Shown piece after piece: positions 1-8,190 of a DNA stretch of 64,000 bases. Source of the stretch: Gordonia hydrophobica NBRC 16057 (GTDB taxonomy: Bacteria > Actinomycetota > Actinomycetes > Mycobacteriales > Mycobacteriaceae); assembly GCF_001592365.1 (NCBI RefSeq), contig NZ_BCWU01000008.1:1-64000 (forward strand), in the 5' to 3' direction. How positions within the stretch are numbered: position 1 is the stretch's first letter; the number at the start of each line of letters is the position of its first letter. The notes under the pieces were generated by a model. That model worked only from the letters and a program-made list of their open reading frames with translations. It made no database searches and was not told the origin of the DNA. Both the position numbers and the translations under genes were made by a program.

Positions 1-324
1 AGCCGGAGGACGAATGAGCAAGGCCGTGACGGTACTGACCGTTACCGACGATGAAACGATCCGACTATCGCTTCCGAGCACCTGAGCCAGTCGCAGAGCG
101 ACCGTGTTCGAGCACCTGGCGGCCCTCAAGGAGACCGGCCTGGAGCGGATAGATGCAGGTCCGGGGAGATCGTCAGCACCGGACGGTCGCGGTGGATCCG
201 GTCAGTGCCAGCGGGCGGTGCCACGGCTCTGCCGCAGCGGCGGGCCGAGACCGCAGCTCAGGTCCAAGAACGCCCCGGATGCGTTGGAGTCTCGGTCAAG
301 GCCCGCCGGATCGAGGCTGCCGGT
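1..324. other. Window edge, no recognised gene
   Basis: No family is recognised here. A 23-codon frame at 14-85 (starting MSKAVTVLTV) follows a good GGAGGA ribosome-binding site, but it ends after 23 residues and matches nothing I know. It could be the end of a gene fragment or chance. The longer frames across 104-690 are antisense shadows of the oxidoreductase gene. I see no terminator or tRNA in this stretch. Confidence 0.4.
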
Positions 325-1293
325 TCAGCTGCCGAGGCGGGAGTTCGTCCGGAGCACGATCTTTCCCGTGCTGTGGCCGCTCTCGATGGCGCGGTGGGCG
401 TCCGCGGCATCAGCGAGGTCGAAGACTTCGGAGACCGTCGGCACTAACACGCCGTGGGCAGCGAGGTCGGCAATCGCTGTCAGCCAATCCCGCTGCGTGT
501 GCACATGGGTCGCGGCGAACCCGACCCCTGCCTGCTTGGCCGCGGCTTCGAGCCCCTCGGCCCCACCACCAAGGGCGATCAGCGTCCCACCGGTGCGCAC
601 TGCCCTCAGCGCGGTGTCCCGAGAGCCGGCGGCGAGACTGAGCGTCACGTCCACCATGCCGGCAAGCGCGTCGATCGCATCGCCATCGCGATAGTCGACG
701 GTCTCGTCCGCTCCCAGTTCGCGCAGCCATTCGTGCTTGCCACTGCTGGCCACCGCGATGACCCTCGCTCCGAGGTGGTGAGCGAGTTGAACGGCGAGGT
801 GCCCGACGCCGCCGCCTGCCCCGGTGATGAGGACCCGCTGGCCCGGCTGCACGGCGGTGGTGTCGGTGAAGGCCTGCCAGGCTGTCATCGCCGCCATCGG
901 CAGCGCGGCTGCCTGGTCGTCGCTGAGGTTCTCCGGCGCAGGGACGAGGTCCGCAGCAGGGATGATCACGTGTTCGGCGTAGGCCGAACCAGGCTTGGGG
1001 AACCGAGCCAGGCCGAGCACCCGCTGCCCGGGGGACAGTCCGGCCACAGCGCTGCCGACGGCCTCGACGATGCCTGCGACGTCCCAGCCCGGCGTGTACG
1101 GAAGCGTGATGATTCCGGCCGCTGCCATGCCGCCTCCGGTGCGGGTCATCACGTCGATCTGATTGACGCCGGCCGCGGCGACCCGTACCAGGACCTCGTC
1201 CGGGCCGACGTCGGCTGCGGACGGCGGCGTCACGTCAACGACTTCGAGGGTCTCGGGCCCTCCGAACACTCGCTGGACGATCTGGGTGCTCAT
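325..1293 (-). CDS. NADP-dependent quinone oxidoreductase-like (MDR family)
   Basis: Zinc-independent medium-chain dehydrogenase/reductase of the quinone oxidoreductase type, expected to reduce a small quinone or enone with NADPH in the cytosol. The N-terminal GroES-like fold carries the LVRVAAAGVNQID segment, and the nucleotide-binding motif TGAGGGVGHLAVQLA is at about residue 145. There is no structural zinc-cysteine cluster. I chose the ATG at 1293 over an upstream start at 1308 because AAGGAG lies directly before it. Length is about 322 residues, normal for the family. It lies downstream of, and on the same strand as, the MmyB-type regulator, so the two may be co-transcribed. The substrate is unknown. 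Confidence 0.85.
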   Translation of the reverse strand: MSTQIVQRVFGGPETLEVVDVTPPSAADVGPDEVLVRVAAAGVNQIDVMTRTGGGMAAAGIITLPYTPGWDVAGIVEAVGSAVAGLSPGQRVLGLARFPKPGSAYAEHVIIPAADLVPAPENLSDDQAAALPMAAMTAWQAFTDTTAVQPGQRVLITGAGGGVGHLAVQLAHHLGARVIAVASSGKHEWLRELGADETVDYRDGDAIDALAGMVDVTLSLAAGSRDTALRAVRTGGTLIALGGGAEGLEAAAKQAGVGFAATHVHTQRDWLTAIADLAAHGVLVPTVSEVFDLADAADAHRAIESGHSTGKIVLRTNSRLGS

Positions 1294-1408
1294 ACGACTC
1301 CTTTTCATCGGGTGACGGTGCGCCCTTCATCTGCGAACCACACCGACCTCCCCAGCGTCCGCCTTCGCCGACGTTTCCGACAGGCACTCCAGGGGACCCC
1401 CACGAAAG

Positions 1409-2260
1409 TCATGTCCGAAGTGTCCGCGACCAGGCCCCCAGCAGCGAGAGCGCGTCCGCGGTCGAGCTGTCCGGGGCAGAGGTGTAGGTCGTGATGGACA
1501 CGGTCGGGTCGCCGGGCAGCGCGAGATCGGTATAGATCAGGTCGAGGGTGCCGACGCCCGGGTGGTGGAAGGTCTTACGGCCCTGAGAATGGCGGTGGAC
1601 GTTGTACTTGCCCCACCTCGCGGCGAAATCATCGCTGCGGGCTGCTAGTTCTCCAATCATGTCGCTGAGCTTCTCGTCCAGCGGGTCACGACCCGCAGCG
1701 GCGCGCAGCACGGACACGGTGAAGTTCCGAGCGCCGTCGTAGTCGCTGTAGAAGTCCTGAGCACGGGAGTCGAGAAACGCGAACCGAGCGAAGTTCGGTT
1801 GCCCGGTCATGCTGAACGGCCCCGGGTACAGCGCGCGCCCGAGGTCGTTGGCGGCGATGAGGTCCATCCGGGCGTTCTGCACAACCGCAGGCACCGTCAT
1901 CGAGTCGATGACCTGCTGTACGGCCGCGGTCACCGCCGGTTCCTGCCGCGGCCTCCTGCTGACGCGGGGCGAGGAACGCGCGGTCCGGGCGAGATTGTAG
2001 AGATGGGCACGCTCGTCGTGGTCGAGTTGGAGCACGCGGGCGAGGGCCTCGAGCACGCTCTCGGACGCGCCGCCGAGTCCGCCGCGCTCCAGGCGTGTGT
2101 AGTACTCGACGCTTACCCCAGCCAGCATCGCGACCTCCTCGCGCCGCAGCCCGGGCACGCGGCGATCCCCGCCTCCGACGTAGGGCAGACCGACCATCTC
2201 CGGGGTGACTCGGCCCCTCCTGCTCATCAGGAAGTCCCTGATCTCACGGCTGATCTCCAT
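1409..2260 (-). CDS. XRE-family regulator with MmyB-like ligand domain
   Basis: Cytosolic DNA-binding regulator. The N-terminal helix-turn-helix includes RRVPGLRREEVAMLAGVS and YYTRLERG, the usual signature of the actinobacterial MmyB-like regulators. A C-terminal ligand-binding domain of about 180 residues follows, with the PNFARFAFLDSRAQDFYSDY region. The start MEISREIRDFL at 2260 fits the family better than upstream codons that add an unrelated tail. Length is about 283 residues. Many members sit beside a short-chain or MDR oxidoreductase and control it. The same arrangement here, with a 115-bp gap to the oxidoreductase, makes that gene the likely target, which is inference. Confidence 0.87.
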   Translation of the reverse strand: MEISREIRDFLMSRRGRVTPEMVGLPYVGGGDRRVPGLRREEVAMLAGVSVEYYTRLERGGLGGASESVLEALARVLQLDHDERAHLYNLARTARSSPRVSRRPRQEPAVTAAVQQVIDSMTVPAVVQNARMDLIAANDLGRALYPGPFSMTGQPNFARFAFLDSRAQDFYSDYDGARNFTVSVLRAAAGRDPLDEKLSDMIGELAARSDDFAARWGKYNVHRHSQGRKTFHHPGVGTLDLIYTDLALPGDPTVSITTYTSAPDSSTADALSLLGAWSRTLRT

Positions 2261-2367
2261 GCGTTCAAGAGTAGGCGGGACCACCTGCGGCCCGCCCTCG
2301 CAGAGCAGATTCAGCGCCTGCACGCGTCCTCGGACGTTGGCTCACGATGGGCGCTGCCGCGCCACTG

Positions 2368-3246
2368 TCACCGAGTCTGGCGTCGCGCTCTCGGCGGCAG
2401 CTGACAGTTCGGACAGAAGTGGGATCCCCGATTCATGAACTGCTCTCGCAAGACCGGCGTCCCGCACCTCGGACAAGGCAGGCCGGTTCTGCCATATGCG
2501 CTTAATGATCTGTCGAAGTACCCCGACTGCCCGTTCACATTCACATACAGATCGTCGAAGGAGGTGCCGCCGACCTCGATCGCCTCCCCCATCACGTCGG
2601 TGATGTGGTCGACGAGTTCGCCGAGTCTGGCGCGCGGGATGCCTTTGGTCCGACGTCGCCCGTGCAGCTGGGCGCGCCAGAGGGACTCGTCGGCGTAGAT
2701 GTTGCCGACGCCGGAGATGACGGTCTGGTCGAGAATCGCGCGTTTGATCTCGGTGTCCCGCCGACGGAGCGCGGACACCACGTCGTCGCGGCTGAACGCG
2801 TCCTCGAACGGGTCCGCGGCGATATGCGCCACCGATTCGGGCAGCTTCCGCGCGGGAGTGTCGACGAGGTCGTCGAGCAACCAGCCGCCGAAAGTCCGTT
2901 GGTCGACGAAACGGAGCTCGTGCCCGTCATCGAGGACGGCGCGAATGCGCAGGTGGATCGGATCCTCCGCACCCTGCTCTGCGATCAGCATCTGCCCGCT
3001 CATCCCGAGGTGGACCACCGCTGCGACCTCGTCCGACAGGTCGGAGGCCAGAAGCCACATGTACTTGCCGCGGCGTTCGACGCCGTCGACGTGCTTGCCG
3101 CGCAGGCGATTGACCAGATCCAGACCGCCGCCGACATGGCGTCGGACCGCCCTGGGATGCAGGACTTCGACGTCGCGGACGGTACGGCCCGCGAGGTGAA
3201 CGGCGAGACCGCGGCGGATGGTCTCTACTTCAGGAAGCTCAGGCAC
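2368..3246 (-). CDS. mutM: Formamidopyrimidine-DNA glycosylase
   Basis: Removes 8-oxoguanine and formamidopyrimidines from DNA and nicks the abasic site. The mature N-terminus is PELPEVETIRRGL, giving the catalytic Pro2 and Glu3. The conserved RRGKYMWL lysine is near residue 60. A C-terminal zinc finger is complete: CPRCGTPV followed by HFCPNC. At 292 residues the length is normal. It is the last gene of a minus-strand cluster, 9 bp after rnc, in the same order as Rv2926c-Rv2925c-Rv2924c. A second Fpg/Nei-family gene (nei1) occurs at 33116-33934. Confidence 0.96.
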   Translation of the reverse strand: MPELPEVETIRRGLAVHLAGRTVRDVEVLHPRAVRRHVGGGLDLVNRLRGKHVDGVERRGKYMWLLASDLSDEVAAVVHLGMSGQMLIAEQGAEDPIHLRIRAVLDDGHELRFVDQRTFGGWLLDDLVDTPARKLPESVAHIAADPFEDAFSRDDVVSALRRRDTEIKRAILDQTVISGVGNIYADESLWRAQLHGRRRTKGIPRARLGELVDHITDVMGEAIEVGGTSFDDLYVNVNGQSGYFDRSLSAYGRTGLPCPRCGTPVLREQFMNRGSHFCPNCQLPPRARRQTR

Positions 3247-3255
3247 GGCTGCTCG

Positions 3256-3957
3256 TCAGACTTTGTCGTTGAGCGCTTTCCACGCCAGTTCGGCAGCGTG
3301 CTGCTCGGCTTCTTTCTTCGTCTTGCCGACGCCCTGTCCCAACTCCTCGCCACCGACGACGGCGACGGCGGTGAACTCCTTGTTGTGGTCGGGACCGGTG
3401 GAGGTGATGGTGTACTGCGGCTGCCCCAGATTCCGCTCGGCCGCCAACTCCTGCAGCGACGTCTTCCAGTCGAGGCCGGCGCCGAGACGGCCCGCCCGCT
3501 CGATGATCGGCTCGAAGAGATTCATGATGACCTTCTTCGACACCTCGATGCCGTGATCGAGGAACACGGCGCCGAAGACGGACTCCAGCCCGTCAGCGAG
3601 GATCGACGCCTTGTCGCGGCCGCCGGTCAGTTCCTCGCCTCGACCGAGATGCAGGTGTGCCCCGAGTCCGCCGTCACCGAGGCCCCGAGCGACGTCGGCC
3701 AGCGCATGCATGTTCACCACGCTCGCGCGGATCTTGGCCAACTCGCCCTCGGGCCGGTCCGGGAAGCCCACGTACAACCGCTCGGTGACGACCACGCCGA
3801 GCACCGCGTCGCCGAGGAACTCCAGACGCTCATTGGTCGGCAGGCCGCCGTTCTCATAGGCGTACGACCGATGGGTCAACGCCAACTCGAGCAGGTCCCC
3901 ACTCACGGTGATGCCGAGGACGTCGGTGAGCAGGCTGGGATCGGGGCGTTTGCTCAC
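3256..3957 (-). CDS. rnc: Ribonuclease III
   Basis: Double-stranded-RNA endonuclease for rRNA and mRNA processing. The signature [13 protein letters not shown] is at about residues 41-53, with the metal-binding acidic residues. A C-terminal double-stranded-RNA-binding domain runs from [12 protein letters not shown] to [14 protein letters not shown]. Length is 233 residues, standard for the family. Its start overlaps the stop of the upstream DUF177 gene by 4 bp, so the two are probably translationally coupled, and mutM follows closely. Confidence 0.96.
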   Translation of the reverse strand: MSKRPDPSLLTDVLGITVSGDLLELALTHRSYAYENGGLPTNERLEFLGDAVLGVVVTERLYVGFPDRPEGELAKIRASVVNMHALADVARGLGDGGLGAHLHLGRGEELTGGRDKASILADGLESVFGAVFLDHGIEVSKKVIMNLFEPIIERAGRLGAGLDWKTSLQELAAERNLGQPQYTITSTGPDHNKEFTAVAVVGGEELGQGVGKTKKEAEQHAAELAWKALNDKV

Positions 3958-4529
3958 TGAGCGTCACCGGCCTCGTCGGCCCTGCCTGCCGCCTTCGGAT
4001 CGTCGAGCCGCTCGGCGAGTTTGGCCCACCGCGGATCGATGATGTCGTGGCCGTGGTCGGGCTCGGCGTCGGTGAGTTTGACGCCGCAGATCGAGCACAG
4101 GCCGGGGCATTCCGGGGTACACAGCGGCGACAGCGGCAGGTCGGTGGCGACGGCGTCGATCACGACCTGCTCCAGGTCGATCTTCTCGTCGACGATCCGT
4201 TCCACCTCTTCGTCCTCGTCGGCAGTACGATCGGTCTCGCTGTCCGGGTAGGCGAACAGCTCGGTGAGGTACACCGAGATGTCCTGATCCAGCGGGTCCA
4301 GACACCGACTGCACTGCCCCTCGGCGTGCCCGCCGACGGTTCCGGTCACGAGCACGCCCTCCGACACCGACTCCAGCCGGAGATCGAAGTCCACCCGCCC
4401 TCCGGCCGGGATGCCGATCATCTCGGCGCCGATGCGATCGGGCGTATCGAAGGACCATGCCTTCTCGGTCAGCGAACCGGGGCGCCGGGGCACCGACCGG
4501 ACGTCGATCACGAATCCAGAATCAGTCAC
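3954..4529 (-). CDS. DUF177/YceD-family protein
   Basis: Member of the YceD/DUF177 family, implicated elsewhere in ribosome or 23S rRNA biogenesis. Visible landmarks are CSRCLDPL in the middle and [13 protein letters not shown] near residue 150, consistent with metal binding. An acidic stretch ([11 protein letters not shown]) separates them. Length is 191 residues. In many bacteria this gene precedes rpmF (L32). Here, as in mycobacteria, rpmF is absent and rnc follows directly with a 4-bp overlap. The molecular activity is not established. Confidence 0.88.
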   Translation of the reverse strand: MTDSGFVIDVRSVPRRPGSLTEKAWSFDTPDRIGAEMIGIPAGGRVDFDLRLESVSEGVLVTGTVGGHAEGQCSRCLDPLDQDISVYLTELFAYPDSETDRTADEDEEVERIVDEKIDLEQVVIDAVATDLPLSPLCTPECPGLCSICGVKLTDAEPDHGHDIIDPRWAKLAERLDDPKAAGRADEAGDAQ

Positions 4530-4574
4530 TCAGACGATGTTACTTCGTCGGCCCCACGGGGATCGACGGACCGT

Positions 4575-5363
4575 TCAGCCGGCCATCTGGGCCGGGCCGC
4601 GCTGCGGCTCGGCGTCCACACCGTGCGGGTACTCCACGTAGTCGTGGACGCCGGCACCGGTACGCAGCTGCTGCCGACCGCGGTTCACCGACCGCAGAGT
4701 GCCGGTGAGGATCTCCTCGAAGTCCGCCAGCTTGTCGTCGACGTAGATGTCGCAGTCACCGCGCAGCCGATCCGATTCGGCGTGGGCGGCGTCGACGATC
4801 CGCTCGGCTTCCGACTTCGCCGCGGCGACGACCTCGGACTCCGACACCAGTCGTTGCTGCTCGGAGATGCCGTCGGCGACCGACTTGTCGTAGCTGGAGT
4901 TACCCGCGTCGACGACGCGCGCGGCCTCGGCGCGGGCCCGACCGGTCACCGACTCGTATTCGCGAGCAGCGCTGTGCTCCAGCCGCTGCGCCTCGTCGTT
5001 CGCGTCGCCGACGATGGCCTGTGCGTTCCCGGTGGCCTCGTCGATCATGCGGTCGGCGCGCGCCTTGGCCTCGGCGAGGATCCGGTCGGCCTCGGCCCGG
5101 GCGTGGGCGACCATCGACTCGGAGTCGTTCTCCGCGCCGGTGATCAGTCGATCGGACTGCTCCCGCGCATTCGAGACGAGCGTATCGCGCTCGTCGAGCA
5201 CGTCCTGCGCGTCGTCGAGCTCACCGGGCAGCGCGTCGCGGAGATCGTCCAGCAGTTCCAGCACGTCGCCACGAGGAACGACGCATCCGGCGGTCATCGG
5301 CACGGTGCGTGCCTCTTCGACGATCGCGACCAGCTCGTCGAGCGTTTCAAATACGCGGTACAC
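4575..5363 (-). CDS. sepIVA: Septation protein SepIVA (DivIVA-like)
   Basis: Coiled-coil protein related to DivIVA and orthologous in sequence and context to Rv2927c/MSMEG_2416 (SepIVA), a septation factor in mycobacteria. The N-terminus YRVFETLDELVAIVEEA and GCVVPRGDVLELLDDLRDA are strongly conserved. A long heptad-like region rich in A/E/R (repeated EADRI, ARAEAARV) follows, then DCDIYVDDKLADFEEIL near the C-terminus. I chose the GTG at 5363, which gives the family N-terminus (V/M)YRVFE. An upstream start at 5420 would add 19 atypical residues. Length is about 262 residues. It sits between coaD and yceD. Confidence 0.9.
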   Translation of the reverse strand: MYRVFETLDELVAIVEEARTVPMTAGCVVPRGDVLELLDDLRDALPGELDDAQDVLDERDTLVSNAREQSDRLITGAENDSESMVAHARAEADRILAEAKARADRMIDEATGNAQAIVGDANDEAQRLEHSAAREYESVTGRARAEAARVVDAGNSSYDKSVADGISEQQRLVSESEVVAAAKSEAERIVDAAHAESDRLRGDCDIYVDDKLADFEEILTGTLRSVNRGRQQLRTGAGVHDYVEYPHGVDAEPQRGPAQMAG

Positions 5364-5450
5364 GATTACCCCAATCCGGCTCAGCCTCGGTACGGCGGCC
5401 TTTGATATGTCTGAGGCCATTGTGCCGAATGTTGCGGCTGTGACTGAGGA

Positions 5451-5470
5451 GGCGACGCGGGCGTGTCGCC
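5451..5470 (-). terminator. Possible hairpin terminator after coaD
   Basis: GGCGACGC, a GGGC loop and GTGTCGCC form an 8-bp stem just past the coaD stop codon. No U-tract follows, so it may only pause transcription or stabilise the mRNA. Confidence 0.3.
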
Positions 5471-5481
5471 GTGGTCAGGCA

Positions 5482-5970
5482 TCACACCGTGCGTGTTCCG
5501 GAGATCCGATCGAGGAGCGCGGTGTGAATGTGAGTCGACAGGTAGGGCGTCACGTCGCCGCCGAGCTTGGCGACCTCTTTCACCAGCGAGCTCGACACGT
5601 GCGCGAACCGCGGATCGGTCAGCATGAACAAGGTCTCGCAGCCGGTGAGCTCCCGGTTCATCTGCGCCATCGGGATCTCGTAGGCGAAGTCGGTCTCGGA
5701 CCGCAGGCCCTTGACCATGGTGTCGGCGTTCTCTTCGGTGAGCAGGTCGACGACGAGACCGGTCCAGCTCCGCACCTCGACGTTCGGCAGATCGGCACAG
5801 TCCTCCTCGATGAGCTTGATGCGCTCGTCGACGTTGAACATTCCCTGCTTATTGGGGTTCACCACCACCGCCACGACGACGCGGTCGAACCGCGCGGCGG
5901 TGCGCTCGACCACGTACCGATGGCCGAGGGTGAACGGATCGTAGGAACCAGGACAGACAGCAGCACTCAT
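5482..5970 (-). CDS. coaD: Phosphopantetheine adenylyltransferase
   Basis: Transfers AMP from ATP to 4'-phosphopantetheine to give dephospho-CoA, the penultimate step of CoA synthesis. The nucleotidyltransferase motif GSYDPFTLGHRYVVERT holds the TxGH element near residues 15-18. The second family motif, VSSSLVKEVAKLGGDV, is near residues 125-140. At 162 residues it is full length. It lies 37 bp downstream of rsmD, the usual rsmD-coaD pair. Confidence 0.96.
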   Translation of the reverse strand: MSAAVCPGSYDPFTLGHRYVVERTAARFDRVVVAVVVNPNKQGMFNVDERIKLIEEDCADLPNVEVRSWTGLVVDLLTEENADTMVKGLRSETDFAYEIPMAQMNRELTGCETLFMLTDPRFAHVSSSLVKEVAKLGGDVTPYLSTHIHTALLDRISGTRTV

Positions 5971-6007
5971 GTCTGCCGAATCTACTTGGGCCGCCCCGAT
6001 CGCGGCG

Positions 6008-6553
6008 TCAGCGGCTCGCCATCACCACGACGCTGTCGCCGTACTGCTTGCTCGCCGCCTCGTCGAGCCCGTCGGGCCAGCTGATCTCACCGCTGCGGCG
6101 CCCGCGCTCCACCACGATCCAGCCGTCTTGGGAGAGCATCGTCGCGCACTGCGCGATCACCGCGTTCACTGTCTCCGTCGACACCTCGTACGGCGGATCG
6201 AGGAAGATCAGATCGAACTCGGCGCCCGGTGCGGCGACGAACGATTCGACGCTGCGATTGACGATGCGGACGCGGGCCGCCGCGCCGCACACCGAGATGT
6301 TGTCGCGAAGCACACCGGCGGCGCGACGATCGGATTCCACCAGGACGGCCGACGCCGCGCCCCGCGACACCGCCTCGATGCCGAGCGCCCCGGTACCCGC
6401 ATACAGGTCCAGGACACGCAGATCCGAGAGGTCCATGCGCGAACCCAGCATGGAGAACACGGCCTCCCGCACACGGTCGGAGGTGGGTCGGGTGGTGTCG
6501 GCCGGAACGGAGAGCCGACGGCCACGGAATTCACCGGCGATGATTCTGGTCAT
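6008..6553 (-). CDS. rsmD: 16S rRNA (guanine-966-N2)-methyltransferase RsmD
   Basis: SAM-dependent methyltransferase acting on G966 of 16S rRNA in the 30S subunit. The start MTRIIAGEFRGRRL is the family N-terminus, which places the start at 6553. The reading frame stays open further upstream, but that part is not family-like. The SAM motif LDLYAGTGALGIEA is at about residues 48-60, and the catalytic N6/N4-type motif LIFLDPPYE is near residue 117. Length is 181 residues. It is divergent from the sirtuin gene and opens the minus-strand cluster down to mutM. Confidence 0.95.
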   Translation of the reverse strand: MTRIIAGEFRGRRLSVPADTTRPTSDRVREAVFSMLGSRMDLSDLRVLDLYAGTGALGIEAVSRGAASAVLVESDRRAAGVLRDNISVCGAAARVRIVNRSVESFVAAPGAEFDLIFLDPPYEVSTETVNAVIAQCATMLSQDGWIVVERGRRSGEISWPDGLDEAASKQYGDSVVVMASR

Positions 6554-6618
6554 ATCGAGGTCATCGTACCCAGTCGCACGCCCGCCGGGCACACGTGCGG
6601 CGCAGTACCGTTGTCGGT

Positions 6619-7521
6619 ATGCGCACTCGTACCGCCGCATGGACACCGGCTCGGGCCACCGTCGCCGATCCCGACCCGCAGCGTCGTGCCGAGGAACTCG
6701 CCGAGCGCATCGCCGACCGCCGCGTGGTCGTGCTGACCGGTGCGGGCATCTCCACCCCGTCCGGCATTCCGGACTACCGCAGCCCCGGGTCGCCGACGCG
6801 CAACCCGATGACCATCGACGTCTTCCTCGCCACGCCGGAGAACCGTCGCCGCTACTGGGCGCGCAATCACCTCGGCTGGCGCCACATGGACGCCGCCCGA
6901 CCCAACGCCGCGCACCGGGCACTGGTCGCACTGCAGGACGCGGGCGTCGTCACCGGCGTCATCACCCAGAACGTCGACATGCTCCATATGAAGGCGGGTT
7001 CACGTCCGGTCGTCGATCTACACGGGTCGTACGGTCGCGTCCGGTGTCTGGACTGCGGCGCACTGTTCTCCCGGCACCGCCACGCCGAGGCCCTGGAGGC
7101 GGCGAATCCGGGTTACGCCCGTCGGGTCGCGTCGCGCGGTGCCATCGAAGTGGCGCCCGACGCCGACGCCGCACTCGAGGACATCGGTGACTTCGTGATG
7201 GTGAACTGTTCGAACTGCGACGGCGTCCTCAAGCCGGACATCGTCTACTTCGGCGAGACCGTGCAGAAGGAGGTCGTCGAACGGTCGTACGCGATGGTCG
7301 ACGACGCCGACGCCCTGCTGGTCGCCGGGTCGTCTCTGACTGTCATGTCAGGCCTTCGCTTCGTCCGACGGGCCGCGACCACCGGCAAATCCGTGTACAT
7401 CGTGAACCGCGGCGACACCCGCGGCGACGGCATCGCCGAACTCAAGATCGACCACCGCTGCGAAGTGGTCCTGCCCGCTGTCGCGACCCTCATCGGATAC
7501 CGCCGTTCTTCGTTACTGTGA
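6619..7521 (+). CDS. Sir2-family NAD-dependent deacylase (class II)
   Basis: NAD-dependent protein deacetylase/deacylase of the SIRT4-like class II group. Motifs are VVVLTGAGISTPSGIPDYRSPG at about residues 36-57, TQNVDMLH with the catalytic-region histidine (DLHGSYG), and two zinc-binding cysteine pairs (CLDCG and CSNCDG). VYFGE and AGSSLTVMSG follow. I prefer the ATG at 6619 to the upstream frame at 6595, giving about 300 residues. It is divergent from rsmD and lies 106 bp before ectA on the same strand. The substrates are unknown. Confidence 0.9.
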   Translation: MRTRTAAWTPARATVADPDPQRRAEELAERIADRRVVVLTGAGISTPSGIPDYRSPGSPTRNPMTIDVFLATPENRRRYWARNHLGWRHMDAARPNAAHRALVALQDAGVVTGVITQNVDMLHMKAGSRPVVDLHGSYGRVRCLDCGALFSRHRHAEALEAANPGYARRVASRGAIEVAPDADAALEDIGDFVMVNCSNCDGVLKPDIVYFGETVQKEVVERSYAMVDDADALLVAGSSLTVMSGLRFVRRAATTGKSVYIVNRGDTRGDGIAELKIDHRCEVVLPAVATLIGYRRSSLL

Positions 7522-7551
7522 TGTACACCACATTGGTTGCTTGAACTGCAC

Positions 7552-7596
7552 AAAGGTCAGGCCTCGACGGGCCAATATGCAATCGGACCTGACTTT
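7552..7596. promoter_or_regulatory. Inverted repeat before ectA
   Basis: AAAGGTCAGGCC (7552-7563) and GGACCTGACTTT (7585-7596) form an imperfect inverted repeat with a 21-nt centre. The right arm overlaps the predicted ectA -35 element (7589-7594). It could be an operator for an ectoine regulator or a terminator for the sirtuin gene. It has no long T-run. Confidence 0.4.
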
Positions 7597-7617
7597 CATC
7601 TAACCGCCCGATAACCT
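7589..7617 (+). promoter_or_regulatory. Candidate promoter of ectABC
   Basis: CTGACT (7589-7594), a 17-nt spacer and TAACCT (7612-7617) fit a SigA-like promoter. Transcription would start only a few bases before the ectA ATG at 7628, giving an almost leaderless mRNA, which is common in this order. Predicted by eye. Confidence 0.4.
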
Positions 7618-7627
7618 CGATCACGTC

Positions 7628-8155
7628 ATGAACCCGATTGAGAACACACCGGAGACAGACACCGGAAATACGGTCGCCTTTCGGCGGCCGCGGGCCCGTG
7701 ACGGAAAAAGAATGTGGGAGATCGCTCGCGATTCGCAGGTTTTAGATGTGAATTCGCCGTATGCCTACGTTCTTTGGTCACAGGATTTTTCCGAGACGTC
7801 AATCGTGGCCGAAGTCGACGGCAATGTCGTCGGTTTCGTCACCGGATACCGCAGACCCGCCACTCCCGACACACTGATGGTCTGGCAGGTCGCCGTCGAC
7901 GACGCGCAACGCGGAAAGAGGGTTGCCCAGCGCATGCTGTGCGGACTCTTCGAGCACTGCGCATCGGCAGGCGTGGTAGCCATCAACACCACGATAAGCC
8001 CCGATAATGAGGCGTCACAGCGGCTGTTCGCAGGCGCTGCCCGAGCCCTCGGCCTGCGCTTTGCGCGCGAGCCGTTCTTCAGCGCAGATCTGTTCCTCGA
8101 CTCACACGAGCCCGAAGACCTGTATCTGCTTACGCCGGCGGCCGCCACTGAGTGA
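7628..8155 (+). CDS. ectA: L-2,4-diaminobutyrate acetyltransferase
   Basis: First committed step of ectoine synthesis: acetyl-CoA plus L-2,4-diaminobutyrate gives N-gamma-acetyl-diaminobutyrate. It is a GNAT-fold protein of 175 residues. VFRRPRARDGKRMWEIARDS begins the fold, and the acetyl-CoA loop is VAVDDAQRGKRVAQRML near residues 88-104. SPYAYVLWSQDFSETSIVAE is characteristic of EctA. The 5' part is less GC-rich than the neighbours and contains a TTA leucine codon, rare in such genomes, which hints at acquisition or unusual translation control. ectB follows almost without a gap. Confidence 0.95.
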   Translation: MNPIENTPETDTGNTVAFRRPRARDGKRMWEIARDSQVLDVNSPYAYVLWSQDFSETSIVAEVDGNVVGFVTGYRRPATPDTLMVWQVAVDDAQRGKRVAQRMLCGLFEHCASAGVVAINTTISPDNEASQRLFAGAARALGLRFAREPFFSADLFLDSHEPEDLYLLTPAAATE

Positions 8156-8190
8156 GCGCCGGCAAAACACAACGAGGAAATCTCGAACAA

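Noticed and set aside
6008-6931. Longer rsmD starting at 6931
   Set aside because: The extra 126 residues are antisense to the sirtuin gene and RsmD proteins begin MTRIIAGEFRGR, at 6553.
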